Assembly: GCA_045568115.1 (NCBI GenBank)
Contig: JBJLBO010000002.1
Coordinates: 1-58,915, forward strand
Direction: 5' to 3'
Length of the DNA stretch: 58,915 nt
From: MGIIb-O1 sp002457595
GTDB lineage: Archaea; Thermoplasmatota; Poseidoniia; Poseidoniales; Thalassarchaeaceae
A model generated the notes under the pieces. The model saw nothing but the letters and a program-made list of their open reading frames with translations. It was not told the DNA's origin and made no database searches. Positions 7,141 to 14,486 of this stretch are shown here, piece by piece. Both the position numbers and the translations under genes were made by a program. Position 1 is the stretch's first letter. Each line of letters opens with the position of its first letter.

Positions 7141-8199
7141 TCAAGGAATTGGCGTGAAATCTGTAATTGCTTCACGAACTATAGGAGCGACTTCCTTAGC
7201 ATACAACTCAATCGAGCTCATTAACTGCTCATGTGGCATCCCGCCATTACTATATTTCAAATCAAATCTAGATGTCTGAAGTAATTTTGAGTTTCGAATT
7301 ATCTTCTGGGCCACAGTCTCAGGAGAGCCCACATACATCGAGCCTTCTGGACCAACTCCAAACTCAAACTGTTCGTAAGTGACCGGCGGCCAACCACGCT
7401 CTCTACCAATTCTTCCAAACATCTCTCGATAATGGGGCCAAATCTCTGCTTTAGCCTGCTCATCTGTTTCAGCAATGTGGCCAGGACTGTGGACGGAAAT
7501 AGGAAGATTAGGTTGTTCAAACTGAGCTAGTGCTCGGTGGTATAGATCAACAAAAGGTGTGAAGCGAGACGGTTGCCCTCCTATAATCGCAAGACAAAGA
7601 GGTATTCCATGTCTTGCAGCACGGACTACTGACTCTGGACTTCCTCCCACACCTATCCAAGAGCGTAAACTTCCACGTTCTGTGGTTGGGTACACTCTTT
7701 GCTTGTGTAAAGGTGTACGAATTGTCCCCTCCCAGTCAAATTCATCTTCGTTTCTTAGTAAAGAGAAAATTTCCAACTTCTCTTCAAAGAGCCTTTCATA
7801 ATCTTCCATACTATGTCCAAAAAGAGGAAATGATTCGGTAAATGAACCACGACCGAGAATTACTTCAGCTCGTCCATTAGAGAGTGCGTCTAGAGTAGCA
7901 AATCTCTCGTAAACCCTAATTGGATCATCAGAATTCAGTACTGTAACAGCCGTACCAAGACGAATTCTTTTCGTTCGACTGGCAATTGCTCCTAGAACTA
8001 CCTCCGGTGCAGTGATTGCAAAGTCGTCTCGGTGGTGCTCTCCAACACCAAAGAAATCCAAGCCTAATTTATCGGCCAGAACCGCCTCTTCAACGACGTT
8101 TCTCAGAACTGCATGATGCTCCTCGAATTGTCCATCGGAACCTCTTGTTACATCACCGAAGGTGTTCAGCCCAAGTTGAAACATAGACTTCTCAGACAT
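7141..8199 (-). CDS. LLM-class flavin-dependent oxidoreductase (luciferase family)
   Basis: A 352-residue TIM-barrel protein of the bacterial-luciferase-like superfamily, which uses FMNH2 or F420 for oxidation or monooxygenation. Seen in order: N-terminal FQLGLNTFGDVT, AVLADKLGLDFFGVGEHHRDDF (about 40-61, including the strand and loop that contact flavin), TSRTKRIRLGTAVTVL-like IASRTKRIRLGTAVTVLNSD, the ERFATLDALSNGRAEVILGR segment (about 118-137), and WIGVGGSPESVVRAARHGIP. MYVGSPETVAQKI near the C-terminus is also typical. FMN is more likely than F420 for this subgroup, but this is inference. It converges with the cupin gene, with only three bases between them. Substrate unknown. Confidence 0.9.
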   Translation of the reverse strand: MSEKSMFQLGLNTFGDVTRGSDGQFEEHHAVLRNVVEEAVLADKLGLDFFGVGEHHRDDFAITAPEVVLGAIASRTKRIRLGTAVTVLNSDDPIRVYERFATLDALSNGRAEVILGRGSFTESFPLFGHSMEDYERLFEEKLEIFSLLRNEDEFDWEGTIRTPLHKQRVYPTTERGSLRSWIGVGGSPESVVRAARHGIPLCLAIIGGQPSRFTPFVDLYHRALAQFEQPNLPISVHSPGHIAETDEQAKAEIWPHYREMFGRIGRERGWPPVTYEQFEFGVGPEGSMYVGSPETVAQKIIRNSKLLQTSRFDLKYSNGGMPHEQLMSSIELYAKEVAPIVREAITDFTPIP

Positions 8200-8361
8200 C
8201 TCTGTTCTATACGGAAGAAACTGGTGTCATGAATCTATGGGCTTTCAGTGGGTCGAGTCAGACCCTACCCTAGTAGATGGGATGAATCTAATCTCGAGTG
8301 CCTAAATCAAAAACAAAAGATATAGTGAAACCAACCACGAATATAACCAATGGAATTATTG

Positions 8362-10341
8362 TTAACTGTACGTTATTTCGGTTACTGTCTCACTCTTCCA
8401 CAATTCGTGTCCGTTAGTTCCATCGTTGGCTGCGAAATAGAGGGTGTTGCCAATAACTGTGAAGAGGCCGGGAGAACTGCCGCTACTTCCGCTGTTGATA
8501 TCCTTGACCACCACCGTGCCTGAGGCAGTTCCATCGCTCTTCCACAATTCAGTTCCGTTAGTTCCATCGCTGGCTGAGAAATAGAGGGTGTTGCCAAAAA
8601 CTGTGAGGTGGCGGACCCAACTGCTGTCACTTCCGCTGCGGATGTCCTTGACCATCACCGTGCCTGAGGCAGTTCCGTCGCTCTTCCATAATTCTACTCC
8701 ATGTGTTCCGTCGTTGGCTTGGAAATAGAGGGTGTTGCCAAAAACTGTGGGGCCTTCGGGAGAACTGCTGCCACTTCCGCTGTTGATATCCTTGACCATC
8801 ACCGTGCCTGAGGCAGTTCCATCGCTCTTCCACAATTCAGTTCCGTTAGTTCCGTCGTTGGCTCGGAAATAGAGAGTGTTGCCAAAAACTGTGAGGTAGC
8901 CAGGAGAACTGCTGCTACTTCCGCTGCGGATGTCCTTGACCATCACCGTGCCTGAGGCAGTTCCATCGCTCTTCCACAATTCAATTCCGTTAGTTCCGTC
9001 GTTGGCTTGGAAATAGAGGGTGTTGCCAACGGCTGTGAGGGAGCCGGGATAACCGCCGCTACTTCCGCTGCGGATGTCCTTGACCATCTCCGTGCCTGAG
9101 GCAGTTCCATCGCTCTTCCACAATTCAGTTCCGTTAGTTCCATCGCTGGCTGAGAAATAGAGGGTGTTGCCAAAAACTGTGAGGGAGACGGGGCCGAAAA
9201 TACTGAAACTGCCGCTACTTCCGCTGTTGATATCCTTGACCATCACCGTGCCTGAGGCAGTTCCATCGCTCTTCCACAATTCGTCTCCGTTAGTTCCGTC
9301 GTTGGCTTGGAAATAGAGGGTGTTGCCAACGGCTATGAGGGAGCCGGGATAACTGCTGCCACTTCCGCTGTTGATATCCTTGACCATCACCGTGCCTGAG
9401 GCAGTTCCATCGCTCTTCCACAATTCGTCTCCGTTAGTTCCGTCGTTGGCTGAGAAATAGAGAGTGTTGCCAACGGCTGTGAGGGAGTCGGGAGAACTGC
9501 TGCCAAGAGATCCTCCGCAGCAGATGTCCTTGACCATCACCGTGCCTGAGGCAGTTCCATCGCTCTTCCACAATTCAATTCCGTTAGTTCCGTCGTTGGC
9601 TCGGAAATAGAGGGTGTTGCCAACGGCTGTGAGGGGGCCGTTGGGATAACCGCCGCCACTTCCGCTGTTGATATCCTTGACCATTATTGTGTCTACATAC
9701 CGAGAGCAGAACGTGGTTGATGAATCTACTTCACCAGCCTCTAGGACACCGTTTGCATACGTTCCGCCTCCGTCACTGTTGTCAAGTCCGTGTGAAACAA
9801 CTCGTCCACCAGCATCACAACCCATGTTGGATGGTGGTGATGAGATCGAGGTCAACATGGTGTTGTTGGAGGAACCTCCATCACAGACGTATTGAGTTTG
9901 ATCAATCTCACTCGCCTCCAAAACTCCATTGGAATTATCATCAACGCCAACATCGATTCTTGTACCACCATTGGCACAGTTCGATCCAGGTGATTCAGGA
10001 GTCATGGAAACAATCGCATTCAGACCATCGGCCCCGTCTGCTCCATCAGTCCCATTGGTTCCGTCCACACCATCGGCGCCGTCCGCTCCATCTTGACCTG
10101 GAGCACCATCGGCCCCGTCTGCTCCATCAGTCCCATTGGTTCCGTCCACACCATCGGCGCCGTCCGCTCCATCTTGACCTGGAGCACCATCAGCGCCATC
10201 CGCACCATCTTGACCTGGAGCACCATCGGCGCCGTCCGCTCCATCTTGACCAGGAGCACTATCAGCGCCACCAATGCATCCGGCGAGGGATATAGTGGTC
10301 ATCATCAATGCAAGAAACAATGCTTGGTTAGTTCTGTTCAT
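8362..10341 (-). CDS. Repeat-rich lipoprotein: collagen-like, DUF7151-like and ELWxxDGT repeats
   Basis: A 659-residue exported protein. The N-terminus (NQALFLALMMTTISLAGC) ends in a lipobox, so it should be lipid-anchored. Next come G-x-D and G-x-P triplets resembling collagen (about 25-107, GADGADGAPGQDG units). Two cysteine-containing modules follow (about 110-210) of the form CxNGGTRIDVGVDDNSNGVL and CDAGGRVVSHGLDNSDGG, ending YVCDGG and FCSRY. The rest (about 213-659) is nine repeats of 46-50 residues with the core VGNTLYFxANDGTNGxELWK and SDGTASGTVMVKDI, the ELWxxDGT repeat, expected to fold as a beta-propeller or beta-sheet array. It probably works at the cell surface in attachment or carbohydrate contact. 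Near-identity of the repeats at DNA level points to recent expansion or gene conversion. Confidence 0.85.
   Translation of the reverse strand: MNRTNQALFLALMMTTISLAGCIGGADSAPGQDGADGADGAPGQDGADGADGAPGQDGADGADGVDGTNGTDGADGADGAPGQDGADGADGVDGTNGTDGADGADGLNAIVSMTPESPGSNCANGGTRIDVGVDDNSNGVLEASEIDQTQYVCDGGSSNNTMLTSISSPPSNMGCDAGGRVVSHGLDNSDGGGTYANGVLEAGEVDSSTTFCSRYVDTIMVKDINSGSGGGYPNGPLTAVGNTLYFRANDGTNGIELWKSDGTASGTVMVKDICCGGSLGSSSPDSLTAVGNTLYFSANDGTNGDELWKSDGTASGTVMVKDINSGSGSSYPGSLIAVGNTLYFQANDGTNGDELWKSDGTASGTVMVKDINSGSSGSFSIFGPVSLTVFGNTLYFSASDGTNGTELWKSDGTASGTEMVKDIRSGSSGGYPGSLTAVGNTLYFQANDGTNGIELWKSDGTASGTVMVKDIRSGSSSSSPGYLTVFGNTLYFRANDGTNGTELWKSDGTASGTVMVKDINSGSGSSSPEGPTVFGNTLYFQANDGTHGVELWKSDGTASGTVMVKDIRSGSDSSWVRHLTVFGNTLYFSASDGTNGTELWKSDGTASGTVVVKDINSGSSGSSPGLFTVIGNTLYFAANDGTNGHELWKSETVTEITYS
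8390..9690 (-). repeat. Tandem repeats encoding ELWxxDGT units
   Basis: Eight full copies and one partial copy of a unit of about 141-156 bases. The block reading (on +) CCGTGCCTGAGGCAGTTCCA recurs nearly unchanged at about 8517, 8668, 8814, 8947, 9090, 9246, 9390 and 9541. Variation between units is concentrated in the Gly/Ser linker and at one residue before ELWK. Confidence 0.9.
10024..10185 (-). repeat. Perfect 81-bp tandem duplication in the collagen-like segment
   Basis: Bases 10024-10104 and 10105-10185 are identical, adding 27 residues of collagen-like sequence. The reading frame is kept. Perfect identity suggests a very recent slippage event, so length may vary between strains. Confidence 0.9.
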
Positions 10342-10428
10342 CGTTTGCTTTTTGACCCATTCAGCAATTAATCATATCGTCACCAGAATTTACTGTTTAG
10401 TCCCGGAATTCAATACCAATGTTTGAGG

Positions 10429-10471
10429 CCATGTACAAGGAGTCCCCATATGCTCGTATACGTGTACATGG
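10429..10471. promoter_or_regulatory. Inverted repeat between two divergent lipoprotein genes
   Basis: CCATGTACA at 10429-10437 is the exact reverse complement of TGTACATGG at 10463-10471, with a 25-base spacer that itself contains the palindromes CATATG and GTATAC. It lies in the 217-base gap between the two divergently transcribed lipoprotein genes. A shared operator or an RNA hairpin is possible; no other gene is visible in this gap. Confidence 0.45.
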
Positions 10472-10558
10472 GTACCCCTCCGATCGTATGTAATCGCAAG
10501 GGGCCCCCATGATTCAAGAAGGACAAAAGACAAATAACCGCCAGATAAACTGAGATTC

Positions 10559-10930
10559 ATGAGAAAAATTGCGATGTTGCTTACTCTAACGATGCTGCTT
10601 GCCTCCCTCGCTGGGTGTGCGGGTGATGATGATGATGACAGCTCTCCTGTAGGAGACTGGTATTCTGCCGAAGCTATGATTATGGATATGAATGAAGACG
10701 GGACCCTAATTGATGGCGAAGGAAACTCAGGAACTTGGAGTACCGACGGGGGCATCCTTACCATGACAATCGCTGAAGCAAATGAGTTCAACTATGCAGT
10801 TGAAGAAGCTTGGCTGTGGATTAAGATGGTAGATGATGATGATGATTGCTATCCGCTGCAATCAGAATCCATGACTGATGAGGAAAGGGAAGCCAGCCTC
10901 AGTGAGCAGACTCCTCCTTCATTCTGCTAA
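10559..10930 (+). CDS. Small acidic lipoprotein
   Basis: A 123-residue exported protein. The signal sequence MRKIAMLLTLTMLLASLAGC ends in a lipobox (LAGC), and the cysteine is followed by an aspartate run (GDDDDDSS) that works as a spacer off the membrane. The body contains GDWYSAEAMIMDMNEDGTLI and GTWSTDGGILTM, a pattern seen in small lipocalin-like lipoproteins of this type of archaeon (a W...G...G..G.W...). Two further cysteines (DDDDCYPL and the C-terminal FC) could form a disulfide. It is divergent from the ELWxxDGT lipoprotein. Function unknown. Confidence 0.75.
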   Translation: MRKIAMLLTLTMLLASLAGCAGDDDDDSSPVGDWYSAEAMIMDMNEDGTLIDGEGNSGTWSTDGGILTMTIAEANEFNYAVEEAWLWIKMVDDDDDCYPLQSESMTDEEREASLSEQTPPSFC

Positions 10931-10941
10931 CGTCCAAACCC

Positions 10942-11106
10942 AACTAACCACCAGTGGTCGTGTGGGTTCCTAGGTGAACCCTGTCCACTGGTTGCTAGTT
11001 TCATGGGTGCCACGGTAAGCCCATCCAACCAATTCTGCTGCATTCCCACCGAGTGACTGCTCGGTAGTGGATTCCCTACCCTATGAGTCACGGGCGACAC
11101 ATAGGG
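10942..11106. ncRNA. Candidate small structured RNA (strand uncertain)
   Basis: No credible protein frame occupies 10931-11121, but complementary segments are dense. AACTA (10942-10946) with TAGTT (10996-11000), ACCAGTGG (10950-10957) with CCACTGGT (10985-10992, the ends pairing A10950-T10992), and GGGTTC (10964-10969) with GAACCC (10976-10981) nest into one long hairpin. ATGGG (11003-11007) pairs with CCCAT (11020-11024), ACCGAG (11048-11053) with CTCGGT (11060-11065), and CCCTATG (11079-11085) with CATAGGG (11100-11106). I find neither the RNase P nor the SRP RNA signature motifs. Either strand could be the RNA. Confidence 0.45.
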
Positions 11107-11121
11107 GGGGAAATCACCCAC

Positions 11122-11385
11122 TCATGAGGACGAATCCTTCCGAAGTCTATACCTGTGTACTGAAAAAAATGTTAGTATTAGTGAAAAAATAGTTAGTATT
11201 AGCGTTAGAAACGAGAATGCATGACTTAGCAGAGGCCTAAAGTCCCAACATTGACCAGCATTTACTGATTGTGAGCATTCTGGATTGTATGTGTAGCTAA
11301 TATAAGTTGTAATGGCAAATAGAAGTGAAAGTATTGCTGGCGCAAAAATGGAGACCAGTTCTTTTTTTGTCAGTGTCTGTGCCAT
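11122..11385 (-). CDS. Small two-span membrane protein
   Basis: An 87-residue protein from the ATG at 11385. The longer open frame to its left belongs to the antisense side of the next gene and is not part of it. Two hydrophobic helices are clear: IFAPAILSLLFAITTYISYT (about 12-31) and LLSHAFSFLTLILTIFSLIL (about 53-72), joined by a loop with two cysteines (NPECSQSVNAGQCWDF), and followed by a basic tail (HRYRLRKDSSS). The positive charges at the end suggest that the C-terminus faces the cytoplasm. I do not recognise the family. It follows the peroxiredoxin-like gene in the same direction, 67 bases away. Confidence 0.6.
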   Translation of the reverse strand: MAQTLTKKELVSIFAPAILSLLFAITTYISYTYNPECSQSVNAGQCWDFRPLLSHAFSFLTLILTIFSLILTFFSVHRYRLRKDSSS

Positions 11386-11452
11386 TAATTTCCCTAAGAG
11401 CCCTGCAGGGATATGCTTTGCTACGGCAGCACATTCTTCGCTACCCTCTGAT

Positions 11453-12100
11453 TCAGAGAATCTTGGCTGCGGTGGTGAATACCCTCGCATCAGGGTAGTC
11501 TGAGCAGTATTGATAGGCATATGTGGTACGAACCGTTCCTGATGGATCCACGAGGAACTCCCCAGTAGACATCCACGGATTGTCGACGAGGGGGCGATTG
11601 ATGGCACGCCTTGCCTCCTGGAAGTCAAGTCCGATCTCCTTCGAGTGACACCATGTTTCCTCAGGAGCATCGTATAGGACCTGTTCGACACCGAAGTTAG
11701 CGAGACCGTAGGCGGAGTAGACAGTGTGCTCAGGATCGCAGAGGATAGGGCAGGAGATGTCATACTTTTCGCGATATTCCGCGGCTCGCTCCGGTTCGCC
11801 CTGAGCGATGATGACGAGATTAATCCCCGCAGCCTGATAGTCGGCATTTTCGTCTTTGAGTCTTGACGCTCGGTCGAGGCCACACCCACAACCGAAGTGT
11901 CGCCAAAACATCAACAGCGCTGGGCCTTGTGACCAGAACGATGACAATTTGCGCATAGCGCCAGTGTGATCTAGTAACTCAAGATCTGGGGCGCTAGTAC
12001 CAGGGTCAAGGAGTTTTGACCTCTTTTCTCCAGGTCCGGCGACCCATGTCTCAAGCCATTCTTTCTCGGCGGCTTCGGTTTGGCTCTCAGTGGCTTCCAT
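11453..12100 (-). CDS. Peroxiredoxin-like (AhpC/TSA) thioredoxin-fold protein
   Basis: A 215-residue thioredoxin-fold protein. PGTSAPDLELLDHTGAMRKL (about 33-52) is the usual first part of AhpC/TSA proteins, and the active-site segment LLMFWRHFGCGCGLDRASRL (about 62-81) carries Cys71 and Cys73 in place of the CPxCR motif of PRXL2-type relatives. The strand INLVIIAQGEPERAAEYREK and ILCDPEHTVYSAYGL complete the fold. Likely role: thiol-dependent peroxide or disulfide chemistry in the cytoplasm; the unusual CGC site makes the mechanism unsure. The start at 12100 (MEATESQTEAAEKEW) is preferred. An ATG at 12151, overlapping the stop of the upstream gene, would also fit and would mean translational coupling. 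Confidence 0.75.
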   Translation of the reverse strand: MEATESQTEAAEKEWLETWVAGPGEKRSKLLDPGTSAPDLELLDHTGAMRKLSSFWSQGPALLMFWRHFGCGCGLDRASRLKDENADYQAAGINLVIIAQGEPERAAEYREKYDISCPILCDPEHTVYSAYGLANFGVEQVLYDAPEETWCHSKEIGLDFQEARRAINRPLVDNPWMSTGEFLVDPSGTVRTTYAYQYCSDYPDARVFTTAAKIL

Positions 12101-12143
12101 ACCTAACTTAGGTGACTTTGTATTCAATAAAGATTTAGGATAT

Positions 12144-12386
12144 TCAGTCATCATCGTCGTCATCATGATCAAAATCAAAATCGACTGCTTCATCCAACTC
12201 TTTTTCCAGCACATCCAGAACATTTTCTCCTCTAAAAATGCCAATAATAACTCTAATTACGAAAACAACGATAGCAAATAATACAACTACTAACCAGAAC
12301 CAGATTTCCAAATCGACACCTAAGATATGATTGCAGTAATCTGTGTCGCTGAGGGTATATTTGCAACCATTACCCATGAAATTCAA
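12144..12386 (-). CDS. Small single-span membrane protein with acidic tail
   Basis: An 80-residue protein with one strong transmembrane helix, IWFWLVVVLFAIVVFVIRVI (about 28-47), a short cysteine-containing outer part (CKYTLSDTDYC) and a cytoplasmic tail that ends in a run of aspartates (DFDHDDDDDD). No family is recognised. It lies just before the peroxiredoxin-like gene in the same direction, and its TGA overlaps a possible ATG of that gene, so the two are probably cotranscribed. Confidence 0.6.
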   Translation of the reverse strand: MNFMGNGCKYTLSDTDYCNHILGVDLEIWFWLVVVLFAIVVFVIRVIIGIFRGENVLDVLEKELDEAVDFDFDHDDDDDD

Positions 12387-12434
12387 TTCTTCGACATGCT
12401 GTCGATTATTAGCATTTTAGCCAGCATTGAGACA

Positions 12435-12965
12435 TTATTCCTCATTTGATAAATTCGCATTTATTTCTTGAAGAATATCTCTAATCTCAACTAGAACATC
12501 ACTGGAGACCGCTGAGGATGTAGACTGTTGAGGGATGGGGCTCATTGAGTCTCTTTGCTGGAGAACGACATCTCGGAACTGATCTGCGTTTTTCACCCCG
12601 GTGAGGATAAATGGTGCAGCACCAGCTGTCTCGAACTGCATTTTGACAACACCGAATGCTTTCAGAATTGGGCCCTCGTGAATCGACACGTCAGTAAGTT
12701 TGTCCAGAGGGATGTTCTGCTGTTTCTTGAATAACCACCCCATACGCATGTTGAGTGAACGATCGGTTAGGGATCCGCTCATGTGTTCATACTGCTTCTG
12801 GTGAACAATCCATCCAAATGGTACCCATACGACCATCGCTATGATTCCAACAAATGTAATAAGAAGGCCAAAATTGGCCATTATCCACCAATAAACGATG
12901 ATTTTTTTATCGAATTCCACGGCCATGATTTGGCCGCTATCTGCGTAGCCAAGGTTTTCTTGCAT
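12435..12965 (-). CDS. Membrane protein with bacterial PH-like domain (bPH2/YdbS type)
   Basis: A 176-residue membrane protein. Two adjoining hydrophobic helices (about 25-58, WIMANFGLLITFVGIIAMVV and WVPFGWIV) are followed by a bPH2/YdbS-like domain: MSGSLTDRSLNMRMGWLFKK, then QQNIPLDKLTDVSIHEGPIL and FGVVKMQFETAGA, which is the order of strands in these pleckstrin-homology-like proteins. A low-complexity linker (PIPQQSTSSAVSS) leads to a short amphipathic helix at the C-terminus (VLVEIRDILQEINANLS) that may form a coiled coil. Members of this family sit in the cytoplasmic membrane and their function is mostly unknown. It stands alone, downstream of the CDIN1-like gene with about 66 bases between. 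Confidence 0.8.
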   Translation of the reverse strand: MQENLGYADSGQIMAVEFDKKIIVYWWIMANFGLLITFVGIIAMVVWVPFGWIVHQKQYEHMSGSLTDRSLNMRMGWLFKKQQNIPLDKLTDVSIHEGPILKAFGVVKMQFETAGAAPFILTGVKNADQFRDVVLQQRDSMSPIPQQSTSSAVSSDVLVEIRDILQEINANLSNEE

Positions 12966-13031
12966 GAGATTGGGTATGAATACAATCTATTGAATTATCC
13001 GACTTAAACATCTGTTAGCATTAATGTAAAT

Positions 13032-14087
13032 CTAAGAATGTGCGCCGCCAAGTCTTTTTTCATGGAACTCGTCTAATGGAGTCAGGTCAAGCGGGCTAGC
13101 ATCAAGAAGAATTGCTCCTGGGAGTTGTAGTGATTCAGTGAAGCCATGACGGTAAACAATCGCGCCTTGACCATATTCGTTGACATATCGATCAACTTGC
13201 TTCTGTGTCTTTTTTCGAGGGAACTTTAGGTCGGCGCCAAAGAAGTGTTTGGCATCTATCCAAGCACAAGGCACTCCATTTATTCTAACATCATCCAACA
13301 ATAGTAGGTCGGGAGTAACCACAGCACGACCCTCTGCCTTCTTCTGCTCTTGCAATAATTCCTCTTGCCTGCGGAATCTAATATCTAAGAAATCAAAATG
13401 AGCACATAGAATATCCTCGAATACCTCAGCCGCAGACTGCGTTTCGCTCTGATTAACTGAACTCACTTTATCGGCTTCCTCAGATTTCGCAAACTCCTCA
13501 CGGTCACGCTTATTCAGTCTTCTTGGATCCTTGAGAGTCTCTTTGATTCGATTCTTTGACCATCCCCTTCCAGTCAGAATAGCGCGGAAAGTGTTGACAG
13601 GGGGGGCATCGAATCGCTGAGCTAAGGTCAGAACACCTTCACCCGCATCGTATCGGCGTCTGAGTTGGTTTGCGTTCCGCATTAAGCGTCCGTGAGAATG
13701 AACACTTTTCTCCTGATTCAAAGCACCTCTAAGTGACAATGCCTGTTCTATGGAAATTGGATAATTAGTGATTTGTCCACGTATCTCATCGACGCGCTCT
13801 TCAGGTAGGAAGCCGAATTCTCCTCGCTGACAAACTATCTCTCCAACCTTTTTCTGAATGGGCTTGGGTACTGCATTAGTTCTCCAACGTAGAGTCTTCT
13901 CCATTGGAGGTGGGTCGATATCCTCGGGAATCCCCATTGGAAGAGGGGTTTGTTTGAAGCGAGAAAGAGCGCGCTCAACCGCTTCTGGGTCACCAGTCGA
14001 TGACGGCCTCAATGTAGGACCATTCTTCGATTTGGGTCGGCGGCGTCGACGATTGCGGCCGCCAGAGCCTTCCTTCTTCTCGCTCAA
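13032..14087 (-). CDS. CDIN1 (C15orf41)-like HTH plus PD-(D/E)XK nuclease
   Basis: A 351-residue protein. Residues 1-30 form a strongly basic tail (RNRRRRRPKSK). The middle (about 75-190) is helical, with helix-turn-helix-like stretches (TLAQRFDAPPVNTFRAIL and GRGWSKNRIKETL). The C-terminal part has the TPD domain seen in human CDIN1: a helix with E221 and E224, VTPDLLL (D260), WIDAKHFFG (D278, K280) and a helix with Q297, then QGAIVYRHGF. These are the expected residues of a PD-(D/E)XK nuclease. CDIN1 mutations cause congenital dyserythropoietic anaemia in humans, where the protein binds codanin; archaeal copies have no assigned role. The start is a TTG. It follows the DCC protein and LeuRS in the same direction. 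Confidence 0.8.
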   Translation of the reverse strand: MSEKKEGSGGRNRRRRRPKSKNGPTLRPSSTGDPEAVERALSRFKQTPLPMGIPEDIDPPPMEKTLRWRTNAVPKPIQKKVGEIVCQRGEFGFLPEERVDEIRGQITNYPISIEQALSLRGALNQEKSVHSHGRLMRNANQLRRRYDAGEGVLTLAQRFDAPPVNTFRAILTGRGWSKNRIKETLKDPRRLNKRDREEFAKSEEADKVSSVNQSETQSAAEVFEDILCAHFDFLDIRFRRQEELLQEQKKAEGRAVVTPDLLLLDDVRINGVPCAWIDAKHFFGADLKFPRKKTQKQVDRYVNEYGQGAIVYRHGFTESLQLPGAILLDASPLDLTPLDEFHEKRLGGAHS

Positions 14088-14129
14088 CAGGCCACGCCAA
14101 CCGCCGCCCGTCCATGAACCCTCGCAGGC

Positions 14130-14483
14130 TCAAACTGTTCTATTTCGGTTACGAGAATAGACATCATACAGCCAATCTCGGAGTGGATAAGGTACAATCC
14201 AAATAGAGGAAAAAAACATCCAAGGAAATCGAAGTCGATAGAGAATCCTTACTATTGCTGCAGATCTAACAAAACAATTCCCTTTGTCATCGATAAAGAC
14301 TACTGAATCAATACCACGAAGACCCTCGGGCATTTTGCTCATCAGAACTTCACCTTCTTCAGTTTCTTGGGCTATAATTAGGAATCTGTTTTTTGAATCT
14401 CGTTTCTTAATGAAACGAGCCCAGCTCGTACATACTGAGCAGAATCCATCTATGAGAACTGTGTACTGCTCAGACATTGACAA
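14130..14483 (-). CDS. DUF393 thiol-disulfide oxidoreductase (DCC family)
   Basis: A 117-residue DCC-family protein. The defining motif YTVLIDGFCSVCTSWARFI (8-26) carries the CxxC pair Cys15 and Cys18 in a thioredoxin-like fold. The family partner motif occurs as GIDSVVFIDDKGNCFVRSAA, followed by a helix and the family-typical YPLRDWLYDVYSRNR end. Family members are small cytoplasmic or membrane-associated thiol oxidoreductases with poorly known substrates. It begins only a few bases after the LeuRS stop codon, so the two are almost certainly cotranscribed; the CDIN1-like gene follows 42 bases later. Confidence 0.88.
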   Translation of the reverse strand: MSMSEQYTVLIDGFCSVCTSWARFIKKRDSKNRFLIIAQETEEGEVLMSKMPEGLRGIDSVVFIDDKGNCFVRSAAIVRILYRLRFPWMFFSSIWIVPYPLRDWLYDVYSRNRNRTV

Positions 14484-14486
14484 ACC

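Noticed and set aside
9687..10295. Plus-strand frame of 202 codons, rich in His and Arg
   Set aside because: A shadow of the collagen-like repeats on the other strand.
10927..11121. Minus-strand frame of 64 codons
   Set aside because: It lies over the paired segments of the candidate RNA and shows no protein-like pattern.
11386..11889. Extension of the small membrane protein frame to 255 codons
   Set aside because: The added part lies antisense-frame over the peroxiredoxin-like gene and reads as Ser/Arg low complexity; only the last 87 residues look real.
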